A stretch of DNA of 13,610 nt from an uncultured Erysipelotrichaceae bacterium (GTDB taxonomy: Bacteria; Bacillota_I; Bacilli_A; Erysipelotrichales; Erysipelotrichaceae). The notes under the pieces are model-generated. The model was not told the origin of the DNA. It made no database searches and saw only the letters and a program-made list of their open reading frames with translations. The translations under genes were made by a program, and so were the position numbers. Of this stretch, positions 6,476 through 13,610 are shown in pieces. Location: positions 1 through 13,610 of the forward strand of contig CALNCD010000040.1 in the NCBI GenBank assembly GCA_937874965.1, written 5' to 3'. Every line of letters starts with the position of its first letter. Within the stretch, counting starts at the first letter, position 1.

Positions 6476-7649
6476 TCAATGGATTAATGAACTCAATGCC
6501 GATCAGGATCAGTTCATTGCGATTCGGCGTTATCTGCATCAGCATCCTGAACCGTCTTTCGAAGAAGTCAATACATCAGCCTTGATTGCGGAAACACTGG
6601 CGTCATTTGGTATCACTGATGTAAAGCGGAATGTCGGCAACGGCTATGGATTGGTTGCGACTGTGAGCGGGCCTTTGCCTGGACCTGCAGTGGCGTTGAG
6701 GGCTGATTTTGATGCTCTGCGTGTACCTGAAGAATCAGGGGTCGAGTTTGCTTCCGAAAATCCGGGAATAATGCATGCCTGTGGCCATGATGCCCATACG
6801 GCAGCGCTGTTGAGTGTTGCGAAAGTCATTTCTGTCCATCGCAATGAGATCAAAGGCCGTGTCGTCTTCCTTTTCCAGAATGCGGAAGAAGTTCAGCCAG
6901 GCGGTGCAAAGAGCATGGTTGAAGCCGGTGCCCTGGATGGAGTGGATGTCGTCTATGGCATACACGTTCTTTCTGGCTTGGACGTCAACCGTATCGGGTA
7001 TTGTAAGACATTTGGTTCTGCTGCTTCGGATACCTTCAAGATGAAGATTCAAGGCCGTGGTGGTCATGCTGCCAATCCGCATCTGTGTGTTGACAGCGTT
7101 ATCGTTGCCGCAGAGATCATCACCAGTGCCCAGACCATTGTTTCCCGTTTAGTGAATCCGGTGAATCCTGCTGTAGTTACCTTCGGGGGTGTCAGGGCAG
7201 GGGCAACCGCAGCCAATGTTATTGCAGATACTGCTTCATTGGCCGGAACCGTGAGGACGCTGGATTCCTCAACCCGATCATTGATTAAAGCGGCCTTGAT
7301 TGAACGGAGCACAGCGATTGCTTCCTTCTATGGTGCAAGCGTCGATATTGATTACACAGATGGTTATCCGTCTATTATGAATACTGCCAATGAAGTTGAA
7401 ATCGGTGTCAATGCTTTAAAGGAAGCATTTGGCGAGAACAATGTTGAGTGTCTTGAGGTATCAATGGGCGGCGAAGACTTTGCCTATTACCTTCAGGAAA
7501 AACCGGGAATGTTCTTCTATGTCGGTGCCAGGAATGATGCGATTGATGCCAATTACCCGCATCATCATCCGAAGTTCAAGATTGATGAACACGCGATCCA
7601 GCAATCAGGAGAAGCTTTCTTGAATGTCTTGGCGCACTACATCCTATAG
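6465..7649 (+). CDS. M20D family amidohydrolase 2 (paralogue of the preceding gene)
   Basis: A 394-residue cytosolic M20D metallohydrolase, homologous along its whole length to its upstream neighbour. The metal site is complete: HACGHDAHTA (Cys106, His108), NAEEVQPGGA (Glu141 catalytic, Glu142 metal), GIHV (His167) and HHHPKFKIDE (His366-368). GGHAANP at about 199-205 is the lid/dimerisation motif. It differs from the first copy around the active site (for example Ala for Gly after HACGHD, and Asn for His before AEE) and in the 168-185 region, which suggests different acyl or amino acid preference. It overlaps the upstream gene by 11 bases in another frame, implying translational coupling, and its stop codon overlaps the ribosome binding site of the permease gene. 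Confidence 0.9.
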   Translation: MGLSQWINELNADQDQFIAIRRYLHQHPEPSFEEVNTSALIAETLASFGITDVKRNVGNGYGLVATVSGPLPGPAVALRADFDALRVPEESGVEFASENPGIMHACGHDAHTAALLSVAKVISVHRNEIKGRVVFLFQNAEEVQPGGAKSMVEAGALDGVDVVYGIHVLSGLDVNRIGYCKTFGSAASDTFKMKIQGRGGHAANPHLCVDSVIVAAEIITSAQTIVSRLVNPVNPAVVTFGGVRAGATAANVIADTASLAGTVRTLDSSTRSLIKAALIERSTAIASFYGASVDIDYTDGYPSIMNTANEVEIGVNALKEAFGENNVECLEVSMGGEDFAYYLQEKPGMFFYVGARNDAIDANYPHHHPKFKIDEHAIQQSGEAFLNVLAHYIL

Positions 7650-7658
7650 GAGGAACAC

Positions 7659-8609
7659 ATGGGAAAATATATACTTAAACGAATATTGATCATGATTCCG
7701 GTTTTATTGATGGTGAGTTTCTTCTCGTTCCTGATTATCAATATGGCTCCAGGGGATCCTGCCGACTTGTATGTTTCACCGGATATGACTCAGGCACAGA
7801 TTGAATTAACCCGCCAAAAGCTCGGGTTGAATCAACCGTTGCTTGTCCGTTATGGCTTATGGCTCTGGAATACCGTTCAAGGTGATCTTGGATTCTCATT
7901 CCAATCCAGAATTCCGGTTACCCAGGTTCTACCCTCTAAAATTTCCGCAACAGTGCAATTGATGCTGGTCACGCTGGTTTTCTCTTATCTGATCGGAATT
8001 CCGCTTGGCGTCTTATCGGCAAAGTACAAAAACAGCTGGTTTGATAATCTGATGACAGGGTTCAACTTTCTGGGAGTATCCATTCCGAATTTCTTTCTTG
8101 GCCTTGGTCTGATCTACATTTTTTCCTTGAAACTGAAACTATTGCCGACAGGGGGGATGGTGACGCTGGGACCCAGCGGGGGATCATTGGGTGATCGAAT
8201 CAATCACTTGATCTTGCCGGTCATCGTTTTATCAACATTCTATATTTCAAATATGATACGCTATGTCCGTTCGTCCATGATTGATATCTTCCAGGAAAAT
8301 TACATGAGGACAGCCGTGGCAAAAGGTTTGCCGCAGCGCAAGGTGCTTCTGAAACATGGGCTTCGCAATAGTTTGGTTCCGATTATCACAATCATCAGTT
8401 CTGATATTCCTAAGCTGCTAGGTGGTGCCGTGGTGACAGAGCAGATATTCAATTGGCCAGGTATCGGCCAGTTAATGATGCTGGCGATTAATTCTCGCGA
8501 TTATCCCATGCTGATGGCCATTAATTTACTTGCTGCTGTTGCGGTGTTGATATTCAACTTGATTGCGGACATTATGTATGCCGTAGTTGATCCGAGAATT
8601 CGGTATTAA
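7659..8609 (+). CDS. dppB: Peptide ABC transporter permease, DppB/OppB type
   Basis: A 316-residue integral membrane permease with the family architecture: an N-terminal helix (about 8-28), the PGDPADLYVSPDMT external segment, the LGLNQPLLVRYGLWL block and five further membrane segments. The cytoplasmic EAA-like loop at about 217-241 (AVAKGLPQRKVLLKH, then RNSLVP) contacts the ATPases. The C-terminal NWPGIGQL, DYP and VDPRIRY marks are typical of Dpp/Opp/Nik permeases. It pairs with the next gene to form the transmembrane channel for peptide-like substrates. AGGAGG at 7648-7653 overlaps the preceding stop and sits 5 bases before the ATG. Dpp versus Opp cannot be settled by sequence alone. Confidence 0.93.
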   Translation: MGKYILKRILIMIPVLLMVSFFSFLIINMAPGDPADLYVSPDMTQAQIELTRQKLGLNQPLLVRYGLWLWNTVQGDLGFSFQSRIPVTQVLPSKISATVQLMLVTLVFSYLIGIPLGVLSAKYKNSWFDNLMTGFNFLGVSIPNFFLGLGLIYIFSLKLKLLPTGGMVTLGPSGGSLGDRINHLILPVIVLSTFYISNMIRYVRSSMIDIFQENYMRTAVAKGLPQRKVLLKHGLRNSLVPIITIISSDIPKLLGGAVVTEQIFNWPGIGQLMMLAINSRDYPMLMAINLLAAVAVLIFNLIADIMYAVVDPRIRY

Positions 8610-8618
8610 GGAGGTCCC

Positions 8619-9554
8619 ATGAGTGTAAATAGTCAGAACTTCAAACGCGCAGATGCGAAAGATATTGAAGAAATGGAGATTATTTCCCAAAATCAGGGGA
8701 TTTCTCAGAATGATGAAAGTTATTTGAAAATTACGTTTAAACGCTTTGTTCGCAATAAGATGGCCGTAATCGGTGCAATCGTGTTTATCGTATTGATTAT
8801 TGTTGCCTTAGCTGCGCCGTTGCTTGCCCCGTATAATCCTGATCTTACGGTGGGTACGTTTACAGCAAAACCTTCTTCACAGTTCATTCTTGGAACAGAT
8901 GAAGTTGGCCGTGATGTCCTGAGCCGTCTGATTTATGGAAGCAGGATTTCATTATTCGTTGGGATATTCTCAGTCTTGATGTATACAATTATCGGAACTT
9001 CGCTTGGTTTGCTGAGCGGCTTTCTGGGTGGTATTGTTGATACTGTTGTGATGAGAATTACGGAAGTGTTCATGTCATTTCCGTATATGATGGTCGTTAT
9101 CGTCGTTGTAAGTCTAATTGAACCCAATATCGGTACAGTTACCTTGGTCATCGGTTTACTCGGTTGGCCGCCATTGTGCCGGTTGGTTAGAGGAGAGGTG
9201 ATGAAGCTCAAGAAAGCGGACTATATTCAAGCAGCCATTTCGTCTGGATATAGTACACCCAAGATTTTGTTTAAACATATCTTCCCGAATGTATTCTCGC
9301 CCATTCTCGTTACGATGACCTTTGGGATAGCAACTTCAATTCTGACCGAAGCTTCTTTAAGTTTCTTAGGCGTTGGCGTTACTGCACCAACCGCGAGTTG
9401 GGGAAATATGTTGACAAATGCTCAGTCCTTGACAGTTCTGCAGACGCAGATCTGGCGTTGGCTGCCACCGGGAATCATGATTCTCGTGACAGTCTTAGCT
9501 GTGAACTTTATGGGAAATGGATTGCGTAGTGCTATAGATGGAGAAGCGAAATAA
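8619..9554 (+). CDS. dppC: Peptide ABC transporter permease, DppC/OppC type
   Basis: A 311-residue permease, partner of the upstream gene. A hydrophilic cytosolic N-terminus of about 45 residues precedes the first helix (about 48-70). The LAPYNPDL and LGTDEVGRDVLSRLIYGSR motifs are diagnostic of the OppC/DppC group. The EAA-like loop AAISSGYSTPKILFKHIFPN lies at about 205-224, followed by SLSFLGVGV and WGNML. The C-terminus has WLPPGI and NFMGNGLR. The ATG follows AAGGAGGT (8608-8615) that overlaps the upstream stop, 9 bp downstream of it. No anomaly is seen. Confidence 0.94.
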   Translation: MSVNSQNFKRADAKDIEEMEIISQNQGISQNDESYLKITFKRFVRNKMAVIGAIVFIVLIIVALAAPLLAPYNPDLTVGTFTAKPSSQFILGTDEVGRDVLSRLIYGSRISLFVGIFSVLMYTIIGTSLGLLSGFLGGIVDTVVMRITEVFMSFPYMMVVIVVVSLIEPNIGTVTLVIGLLGWPPLCRLVRGEVMKLKKADYIQAAISSGYSTPKILFKHIFPNVFSPILVTMTFGIATSILTEASLSFLGVGVTAPTASWGNMLTNAQSLTVLQTQIWRWLPPGIMILVTVLAVNFMGNGLRSAIDGEAK

Positions 9555-9572
9555 TTCGTTAAAGGAGACCGT

Positions 9573-11165
9573 ATGAAGAAAATTCTAAAATCAATTTCTA
9601 TTCTGCTGTTGACATTGAGCCTCGTCGCTTGTGGAACAGGACAGAATACTGCCTCTGCTGATACGTTGTATATCGGTATCATGAACACTATTAATGGTTT
9701 CAACCCGGTATACAATACTGAAGCAGCTGCCAACTGGGTAATCCGTATGATGTACCCTACTTTACTTGACCAGCCTGAATCCACAGTATTCGAAAGCAAC
9801 CTTGCGGAAAGCTTCGAAACCACGGATAATAAGACCTTTACTGTCAAGCTGCGCGCTGATGCGAAGTGGAGTGATGGAACTGCGATTACCGCAGATGATG
9901 TTGCCTACACCTTGAATCTTGCGGCGACCCCTGATGTAGAAAGCTCGAACGGCACATATATCTCGACTTTACTCGGTGTTGATGCTTCAGGTAAATTAGT
10001 TGATGGTGCGACATCCATTGAAGGCGTCAAGGTTGTCAGTGCAACCGAATTGACACTGACGACAAAAGCTGCTGCGGATCCGAATTACATCAAAGAAATG
10101 ATCGGATTCAATATCTTTATTCTTCCGAAGCATATCGTTGAAAAACTGGATACCAAGAACATCGGTTCATCGACATTGGCCACAGCGCCTTCCGTATTCG
10201 GCGGGGCGTACAAGTTCGTGAAGTATGAAACAGGTTCTTATGTACAATTGGAAGCCAATGAAACATACTACAAGGGCGAAGCAAAAATCAAGAATGTCTT
10301 TGTCAGGATTACGGATGGTACCGGACTAGTAACCGGTATTACCAGCGGTGACCTTCATCTGCTTGCCGGCGGCGGTATCGGTACTGTAACTGTTGATGAT
10401 CTGGCTGCTTTGAAGGCTAATGATTCATTAACAGTAGAGTCCTCATCCGCATTGAGTACTCAGCTGATGTACATCAATAACTCAGTCTTTACATCGAAGG
10501 AAATCCGTCAGGCTATGACATATGCAATTGATCGTCAGAAGATTATCGATCAATTATTGAAGGGTGAAGGGGATAAGATTGCGACTATGTTCCCGCAAGC
10601 AAGTGCCTATTACAATAAAGATGTTGCTGCCTTGGACTATGATCCAGCGAAGGCAAAAGAATTAATTGCTGCTTCTGGATTTGATATGTCCAAAGAAATC
10701 ACATTGCTTGTACCGACCGGGAATACAATCCGTGTAGCTTCTGCGAATTTGATTGAACAGGATCTTAAAGCAGTTGGGTTCAATGTGAAGCAGCAAACCT
10801 ATGATTTTACCACGATGTTGTCTTATGTGAAAAAAGGGGAATTCCAATTAGCGTTGATGGGGCTTTCCTATAACTCTGATCCAGATAACACCGGTTACTT
10901 CTCATCTGACGGTGCTTCCAATTACTCGAAGGTTTACGACAAGACCGTCGATGAACTATGGGTTAAGGGTAAGCAAACAACCTCCAAGGAAGAACGTCTT
11001 CCGATCTACAACGAAATTCAGAAGATCTATATCGAGGAAGCTTACATTGTGGGTCTCTATTCTGCTAAACAATACCAGATCAAGTCGAAGAAACTTACGG
11101 GCGGTATTACCGCATTCTGGGCCGGCAGCTTAGGCAAGATCCATGAATGGACGCTTGCGGAATAA
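9573..11165 (+). CDS. Lipoprotein substrate-binding protein of the peptide ABC transporter (SBP_bac_5)
   Basis: A 530-residue extracellular lipoprotein. The signal peptide has a basic start (MKKILK), a hydrophobic core and the lipobox LVAC with Cys20 as lipidation site, followed by a short polar linker. The rest is a cluster C (SBP_bac_5) fold: an N-terminal lobe with MYPTLLDQPE, LAESFETTDNKTFTVKLR and the hallmark KWSDGTAITADDVAYTLN, and a C-terminal lobe with EIRQAMTYAIDRQKII. It captures the substrate and delivers it to DppBC. AAAGGAGA at 9560-9567 precedes the ATG. Unlike the family's usual first place in dpp operons, it stands after the permeases and is followed by a strong hairpin. The specificity cannot be read from sequence. 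Confidence 0.93.
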   Translation: MKKILKSISILLLTLSLVACGTGQNTASADTLYIGIMNTINGFNPVYNTEAAANWVIRMMYPTLLDQPESTVFESNLAESFETTDNKTFTVKLRADAKWSDGTAITADDVAYTLNLAATPDVESSNGTYISTLLGVDASGKLVDGATSIEGVKVVSATELTLTTKAAADPNYIKEMIGFNIFILPKHIVEKLDTKNIGSSTLATAPSVFGGAYKFVKYETGSYVQLEANETYYKGEAKIKNVFVRITDGTGLVTGITSGDLHLLAGGGIGTVTVDDLAALKANDSLTVESSSALSTQLMYINNSVFTSKEIRQAMTYAIDRQKIIDQLLKGEGDKIATMFPQASAYYNKDVAALDYDPAKAKELIAASGFDMSKEITLLVPTGNTIRVASANLIEQDLKAVGFNVKQQTYDFTTMLSYVKKGEFQLALMGLSYNSDPDNTGYFSSDGASNYSKVYDKTVDELWVKGKQTTSKEERLPIYNEIQKIYIEEAYIVGLYSAKQYQIKSKKLTGGITAFWAGSLGKIHEWTLAE

Positions 11166-11185
11166 CCGAATAAAGAAAGTTGATT

Positions 11186-11213
11186 TAACCTATTGCGTTT
11201 TCGTAATAGGTTA
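11186..11213 (+). other. Intergenic hairpin after the binding-protein gene
   Basis: TAACCTATT (11186-11194) pairs with AATAGGTTA (11205-11213). The stem continues inward with a G-U pair and CG/CG, closing on a TTTT tetraloop, for about 12 bp in total. No U tract follows, so it is not a normal intrinsic terminator. It lies in the only sizeable gap (69 bp) of the operon, directly 3' of the binding-protein gene, where an RNA 3'-end stabiliser or processing signal would raise binding-protein mRNA over the downstream genes. Confidence 0.65.
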
Positions 11214-11234
11214 GCGTCTATTAAGGAGGTCAGG

Positions 11235-12605
11235 ATGACATCAGTTGAAGAAACCGTTAAAGAACTTGCTAGTCAAACGAGGGATGAATTCTATCACTAT
11301 CTCTCGATTCCGACAGTCTCTGCCCAGAAAACAGGAATTCCTGAGACGGTAGAGGCAGTAAAGGCAATGCTTGAAAAGAGAGGGGCTGATGTTCGGGTAC
11401 TGGATGACCTTGGGGGAAACCCTGTCATCTATGCTTCGTTTGTGAGTTCTAAGTCTGACAAGACGCTTTTGTTCTATAATCATTATGATGTTCAGCCTCC
11501 TGAACCTTTTGATGAGTGGCTCTCTGAGCCCTTTGTGCCAACGCTTCGCGATGATATTCTTTATTGTCGCGGGGTTGCGGACAATAAAGGAAATCTGATG
11601 ACCCGGCTGGTGGCGATTGATTACCTGCTGATGCGTGATGGTGAGCTGCCCTGCAATGTTAAATTTTTGATTGAGGGTGAAGAAGAAATAGGGAGTCCAC
11701 ATTTGGAACCTTATTTGGAGAAGTATGCTGATTTGTGGCAAGCAGATGGTTGTATCTGGGAGTTTGGCGGTAAGCAGGAAGATGAATCATTTGTGATTGA
11801 CTGTGGTTTGAAGGGTTTAATATACATGGAACTGAATGTATCAACGGCTTCGATTGATGCACATTCCAGCTTGGCGGCATTGTTTGATAATGCAGCGTGG
11901 CGGTTGGTCCAGGCTTTGGCTTCAATGAAGTCTGTGGATAATCGGATATTAATTGAGGGGTTCTACGATAAGGTTGTAGCACCGACTGAGGAAGAGATTA
12001 AGCGAACGCTGGACATTGTCGTTGACCAGGAAGGGTTCAATCGTAATTTCGGATTAACCCGTCCATTTATTGAGGACGGTCGTAATCCTGCTAATGGATT
12101 AGCGTTGACATTCTCGCCGACGTTGACGGTCAATGGTCTTCTTTCCGGGTATATTAATCAAGGTTCAAAAACAGTCTTGCCGAAAGCTGCCATGGCTAAA
12201 ATTGAATGTCGTCTGGTTCTTGGACAGACACCAGCGGATATTGAGCAGCTCGTGAGGAAGCATCTGCATAAACATGGTTTTGATGATATCGAGCTTAAGG
12301 TTTTAGCGGCACAGTCTCCATACCGGTGCCCGATGGACTCGGCGTTTGTCAAGCTTGTAGAAGCATCGGCCAACGATGTCTATCAACCGGAATCGAAGGT
12401 TCTGATCCGTCCGACGAATGCTGGAACTGGGCCGATGGATTTGTTTGGAAAGTACCTGAACGGCATGAGTATTGCGACATCCGGAACGGGATGGGCAAAG
12501 TCCCAGGCCCATGCACCGAATGAATCGATGCGGATGTCTGACTATTATCAAGGAATTCGTCATATGATCCGTTTGATGGATACAATGGATGACATGGAGG
12601 GTTAA
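11235..12605 (+). CDS. M20 family dipeptidase (CNDP/DUG1-like metallopeptidase)
   Basis: A 456-residue cytosolic zinc peptidase of the CNDP/DUG1-like M20 branch, distinct from the two M20D enzymes at the operon front. Metal and catalytic residues are present: His83 and Asp85 in NHYDVQP, Asp116 in RGVADNKG, Glu150 and Glu151 in EGEEEIGS, Asp/His at 209-210 in the SIDAHSS lid motif, and His426 in AHAPNES. Members cleave dipeptides such as Cys-Gly or carnosine-like substrates. Length is normal. AAGGAGGT at 11223-11230 sets the start at ATG 11235; an in-frame ATT-free upstream extension to 11193 would run through the hairpin and has no ribosome binding site. It lies between binding-protein and ATPase genes, so it very likely acts on the imported substrate. 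Confidence 0.9.
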   Translation: MTSVEETVKELASQTRDEFYHYLSIPTVSAQKTGIPETVEAVKAMLEKRGADVRVLDDLGGNPVIYASFVSSKSDKTLLFYNHYDVQPPEPFDEWLSEPFVPTLRDDILYCRGVADNKGNLMTRLVAIDYLLMRDGELPCNVKFLIEGEEEIGSPHLEPYLEKYADLWQADGCIWEFGGKQEDESFVIDCGLKGLIYMELNVSTASIDAHSSLAALFDNAAWRLVQALASMKSVDNRILIEGFYDKVVAPTEEEIKRTLDIVVDQEGFNRNFGLTRPFIEDGRNPANGLALTFSPTLTVNGLLSGYINQGSKTVLPKAAMAKIECRLVLGQTPADIEQLVRKHLHKHGFDDIELKVLAAQSPYRCPMDSAFVKLVEASANDVYQPESKVLIRPTNAGTGPMDLFGKYLNGMSIATSGTGWAKSQAHAPNESMRMSDYYQGIRHMIRLMDTMDDMEG

Positions 12606-12608
12606 GGA

Positions 12609-13610
12609 ATGAGTACAGATAAAACAATACTGAGTGTCAAGGATTTGCAGATTTCATTCGATACGCTCGAAGGGGAACTGCATGCGGTGCGTGGAGTTAC
12701 TTTTGATTTGAAAGAAGGGGAGACCCTGGCGATTGTGGGTGAGTCTGGTTCAGGTAAATCGGTAGCGACTAAGGCGATTACGAAACTGCTTGGCGCAAAG
12801 AATACACGGATTAAAAGCGGGGAGATTATTTTCAATGATCAGGATATCCTGAAAAAGACCGAAAAGGAGATGACCTCGATCCGCGGGAAAGAAATTGCCA
12901 TGATATTCCAAGATCCGATGACATCACTGAATCCGACCATGACAGTACAGGCCCAGATTATGGAATCATTGGAAGCCCATCGCAGCATGAATAAAAAAGA
13001 AGCGGCTGCAGAGGCGATTGAATTAATGCGCAAAGTCGGGATTACCCGTGCTGAAGAGCGTGCCAAGATGTATCCGCACCAATTCTCAGGGGGAATGCGT
13101 CAGCGTATTATGATTGCGATTGCCTTGGCCTGTCATCCGAAAGTTTTGATTGCGGATGAACCGACCACAGCCTTGGATGTGACGATTCAGGCGCAAATTC
13201 TGGATCTGATGAATGTCTTGAAAAATGAATTCAATACATCGATTATCTTCATTACGCATGATCTTGGTGTTGTCGCGAATATTGCGGACCGAGTTGCGGT
13301 AATGTATGCTGGCCGGATTGTCGAAGTCGGCACTTCCGATGAGATTTTCTATAATCCGCAGCATCCATATACATGGGGTCTAATGGCGTCAATGCCGACG
13401 CTTGCTACCGATGATCGGGATCTATATACGATTCCTGGCTCACCTCCCAATTTATTGAATGTTCCCAAGGGTGATCCGTTTGCAAGCCGTAACCAGTATG
13501 CCTTGGACATTGATTTCATTGAGGAACCGCATATGTTCAAAGTTTCGGATACACATTACGCGGCAACCTGGCTGTTGGACGAGCGTGCACCGAAAGTTGA
13601 GCCGCCTGCT
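12609..13610 (+). CDS. dppD: Peptide ABC transporter ATP-binding protein, DppD/OppD type (3' end outside window)
   Basis: 334 codons are visible with no stop, so the gene continues past the window. The ATPase has Walker A GESGSGKS (44-51), the Q-loop IFQDP (Gln101), signature FSGGMRQR (159-166), Walker B VLIADEP (179-185) and the H-loop ITHDLG (His217). The C-terminal oligo_HPY region begins at NPQHPYTWGL and PGSPPNLL. The four cysteines that usually bind an iron-sulfur cluster there are all replaced (Asp289, Asn295, Asp302 and Thr320 by position in KGDPF, SRNQYA, DIDF and AATWLL). Start ATG 12609 is 3 bp after the peptidase stop, with GGAGG at 12596-12600. It energises DppBC, and a second ATPase gene should follow. 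Confidence 0.92.
   Translation, partial: MSTDKTILSVKDLQISFDTLEGELHAVRGVTFDLKEGETLAIVGESGSGKSVATKAITKLLGAKNTRIKSGEIIFNDQDILKKTEKEMTSIRGKEIAMIFQDPMTSLNPTMTVQAQIMESLEAHRSMNKKEAAAEAIELMRKVGITRAEERAKMYPHQFSGGMRQRIMIAIALACHPKVLIADEPTTALDVTIQAQILDLMNVLKNEFNTSIIFITHDLGVVANIADRVAVMYAGRIVEVGTSDEIFYNPQHPYTWGLMASMPTLATDDRDLYTIPGSPPNLLNVPKGDPFASRNQYALDIDFIEEPHMFKVSDTHYAATWLLDERAPKVEPPA

Noticed and set aside
11180..11209. Internal promoter (TTGATT, 18 bases, TAATAG) ahead of the dipeptidase
   Set aside because: The -10 box matches consensus at only three of six positions and overlaps the hairpin stem, which explains the sequence better.
11193..11234. Upstream extension of the M20 dipeptidase
   Set aside because: It would begin inside the hairpin, encodes a basic stretch unlike the family, and the AAGGAGGT site clearly serves ATG 11235.

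Overview
The window looks like chromosomal DNA from a Bacillota (Firmicutes) bacterium of moderate GC. The signs are strong AGGAGG-type ribosome binding sites, consensus TTGACA/TATAAT and extended -10 promoters, a short lipobox on the substrate-binding protein, and protein families resembling those of Erysipelotrichales or Lactobacillales. The lineage is an inference from family resemblance. No RNA gene, insertion sequence, CRISPR array or prophage is visible, and the DNA is almost fully coding. The longest gene-free stretch is 231 bp (5060-5290).

Region 1 (1-2921, + strand) is the tail of a tightly packed operon: the end of a D-amino acid aminotransferase, an aldo/keto reductase, a YbdG-like mechanosensitive channel and a membrane-anchored staphylococcal-nuclease-like protein. 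Region 2 (2998-4337, + strand) is a two-gene unit with its own extended -10 promoter, encoding a DJ-1/YajL-type protein and a DUF554 membrane protein. It ends in a terminator shared with the converging gene. Region 3 (4316-5118, - strand) is a single class I glutamine-amidotransferase-like gamma-glutamyl hydrolase, with a promoter overlapped downstream by a 13-bp palindrome.

Region 4 (5171-13610, + strand, runs off the end) is the main content. It is a peptide-uptake and hydrolysis operon behind a perfect TTGACA-17-TATAAT promoter. Gene order is M20D amidohydrolase 1, M20D amidohydrolase 2, DppB-type permease, DppC-type permease, lipoprotein binding protein, intergenic hairpin, M20 dipeptidase, DppD/OppD-type ATPase. 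The second ATPase (DppF/OppF) is expected just beyond the window. The arrangement suggests that the binding protein captures a peptide-like or N-acylated amino acid substrate, DppBC with the ATPases import it, and three cytosolic zinc hydrolases deacylate it and split it into amino acids.

Points that merit a second look are the three hydrolases embedded in one transporter operon, the loss of all four cluster cysteines in the ATPase C-terminal domain, the strong hairpin after the binding-protein gene, two palindromic candidate operators in the divergent 5060-5290 region, and a bidirectional terminator whose arm encodes the last residues of a gene.
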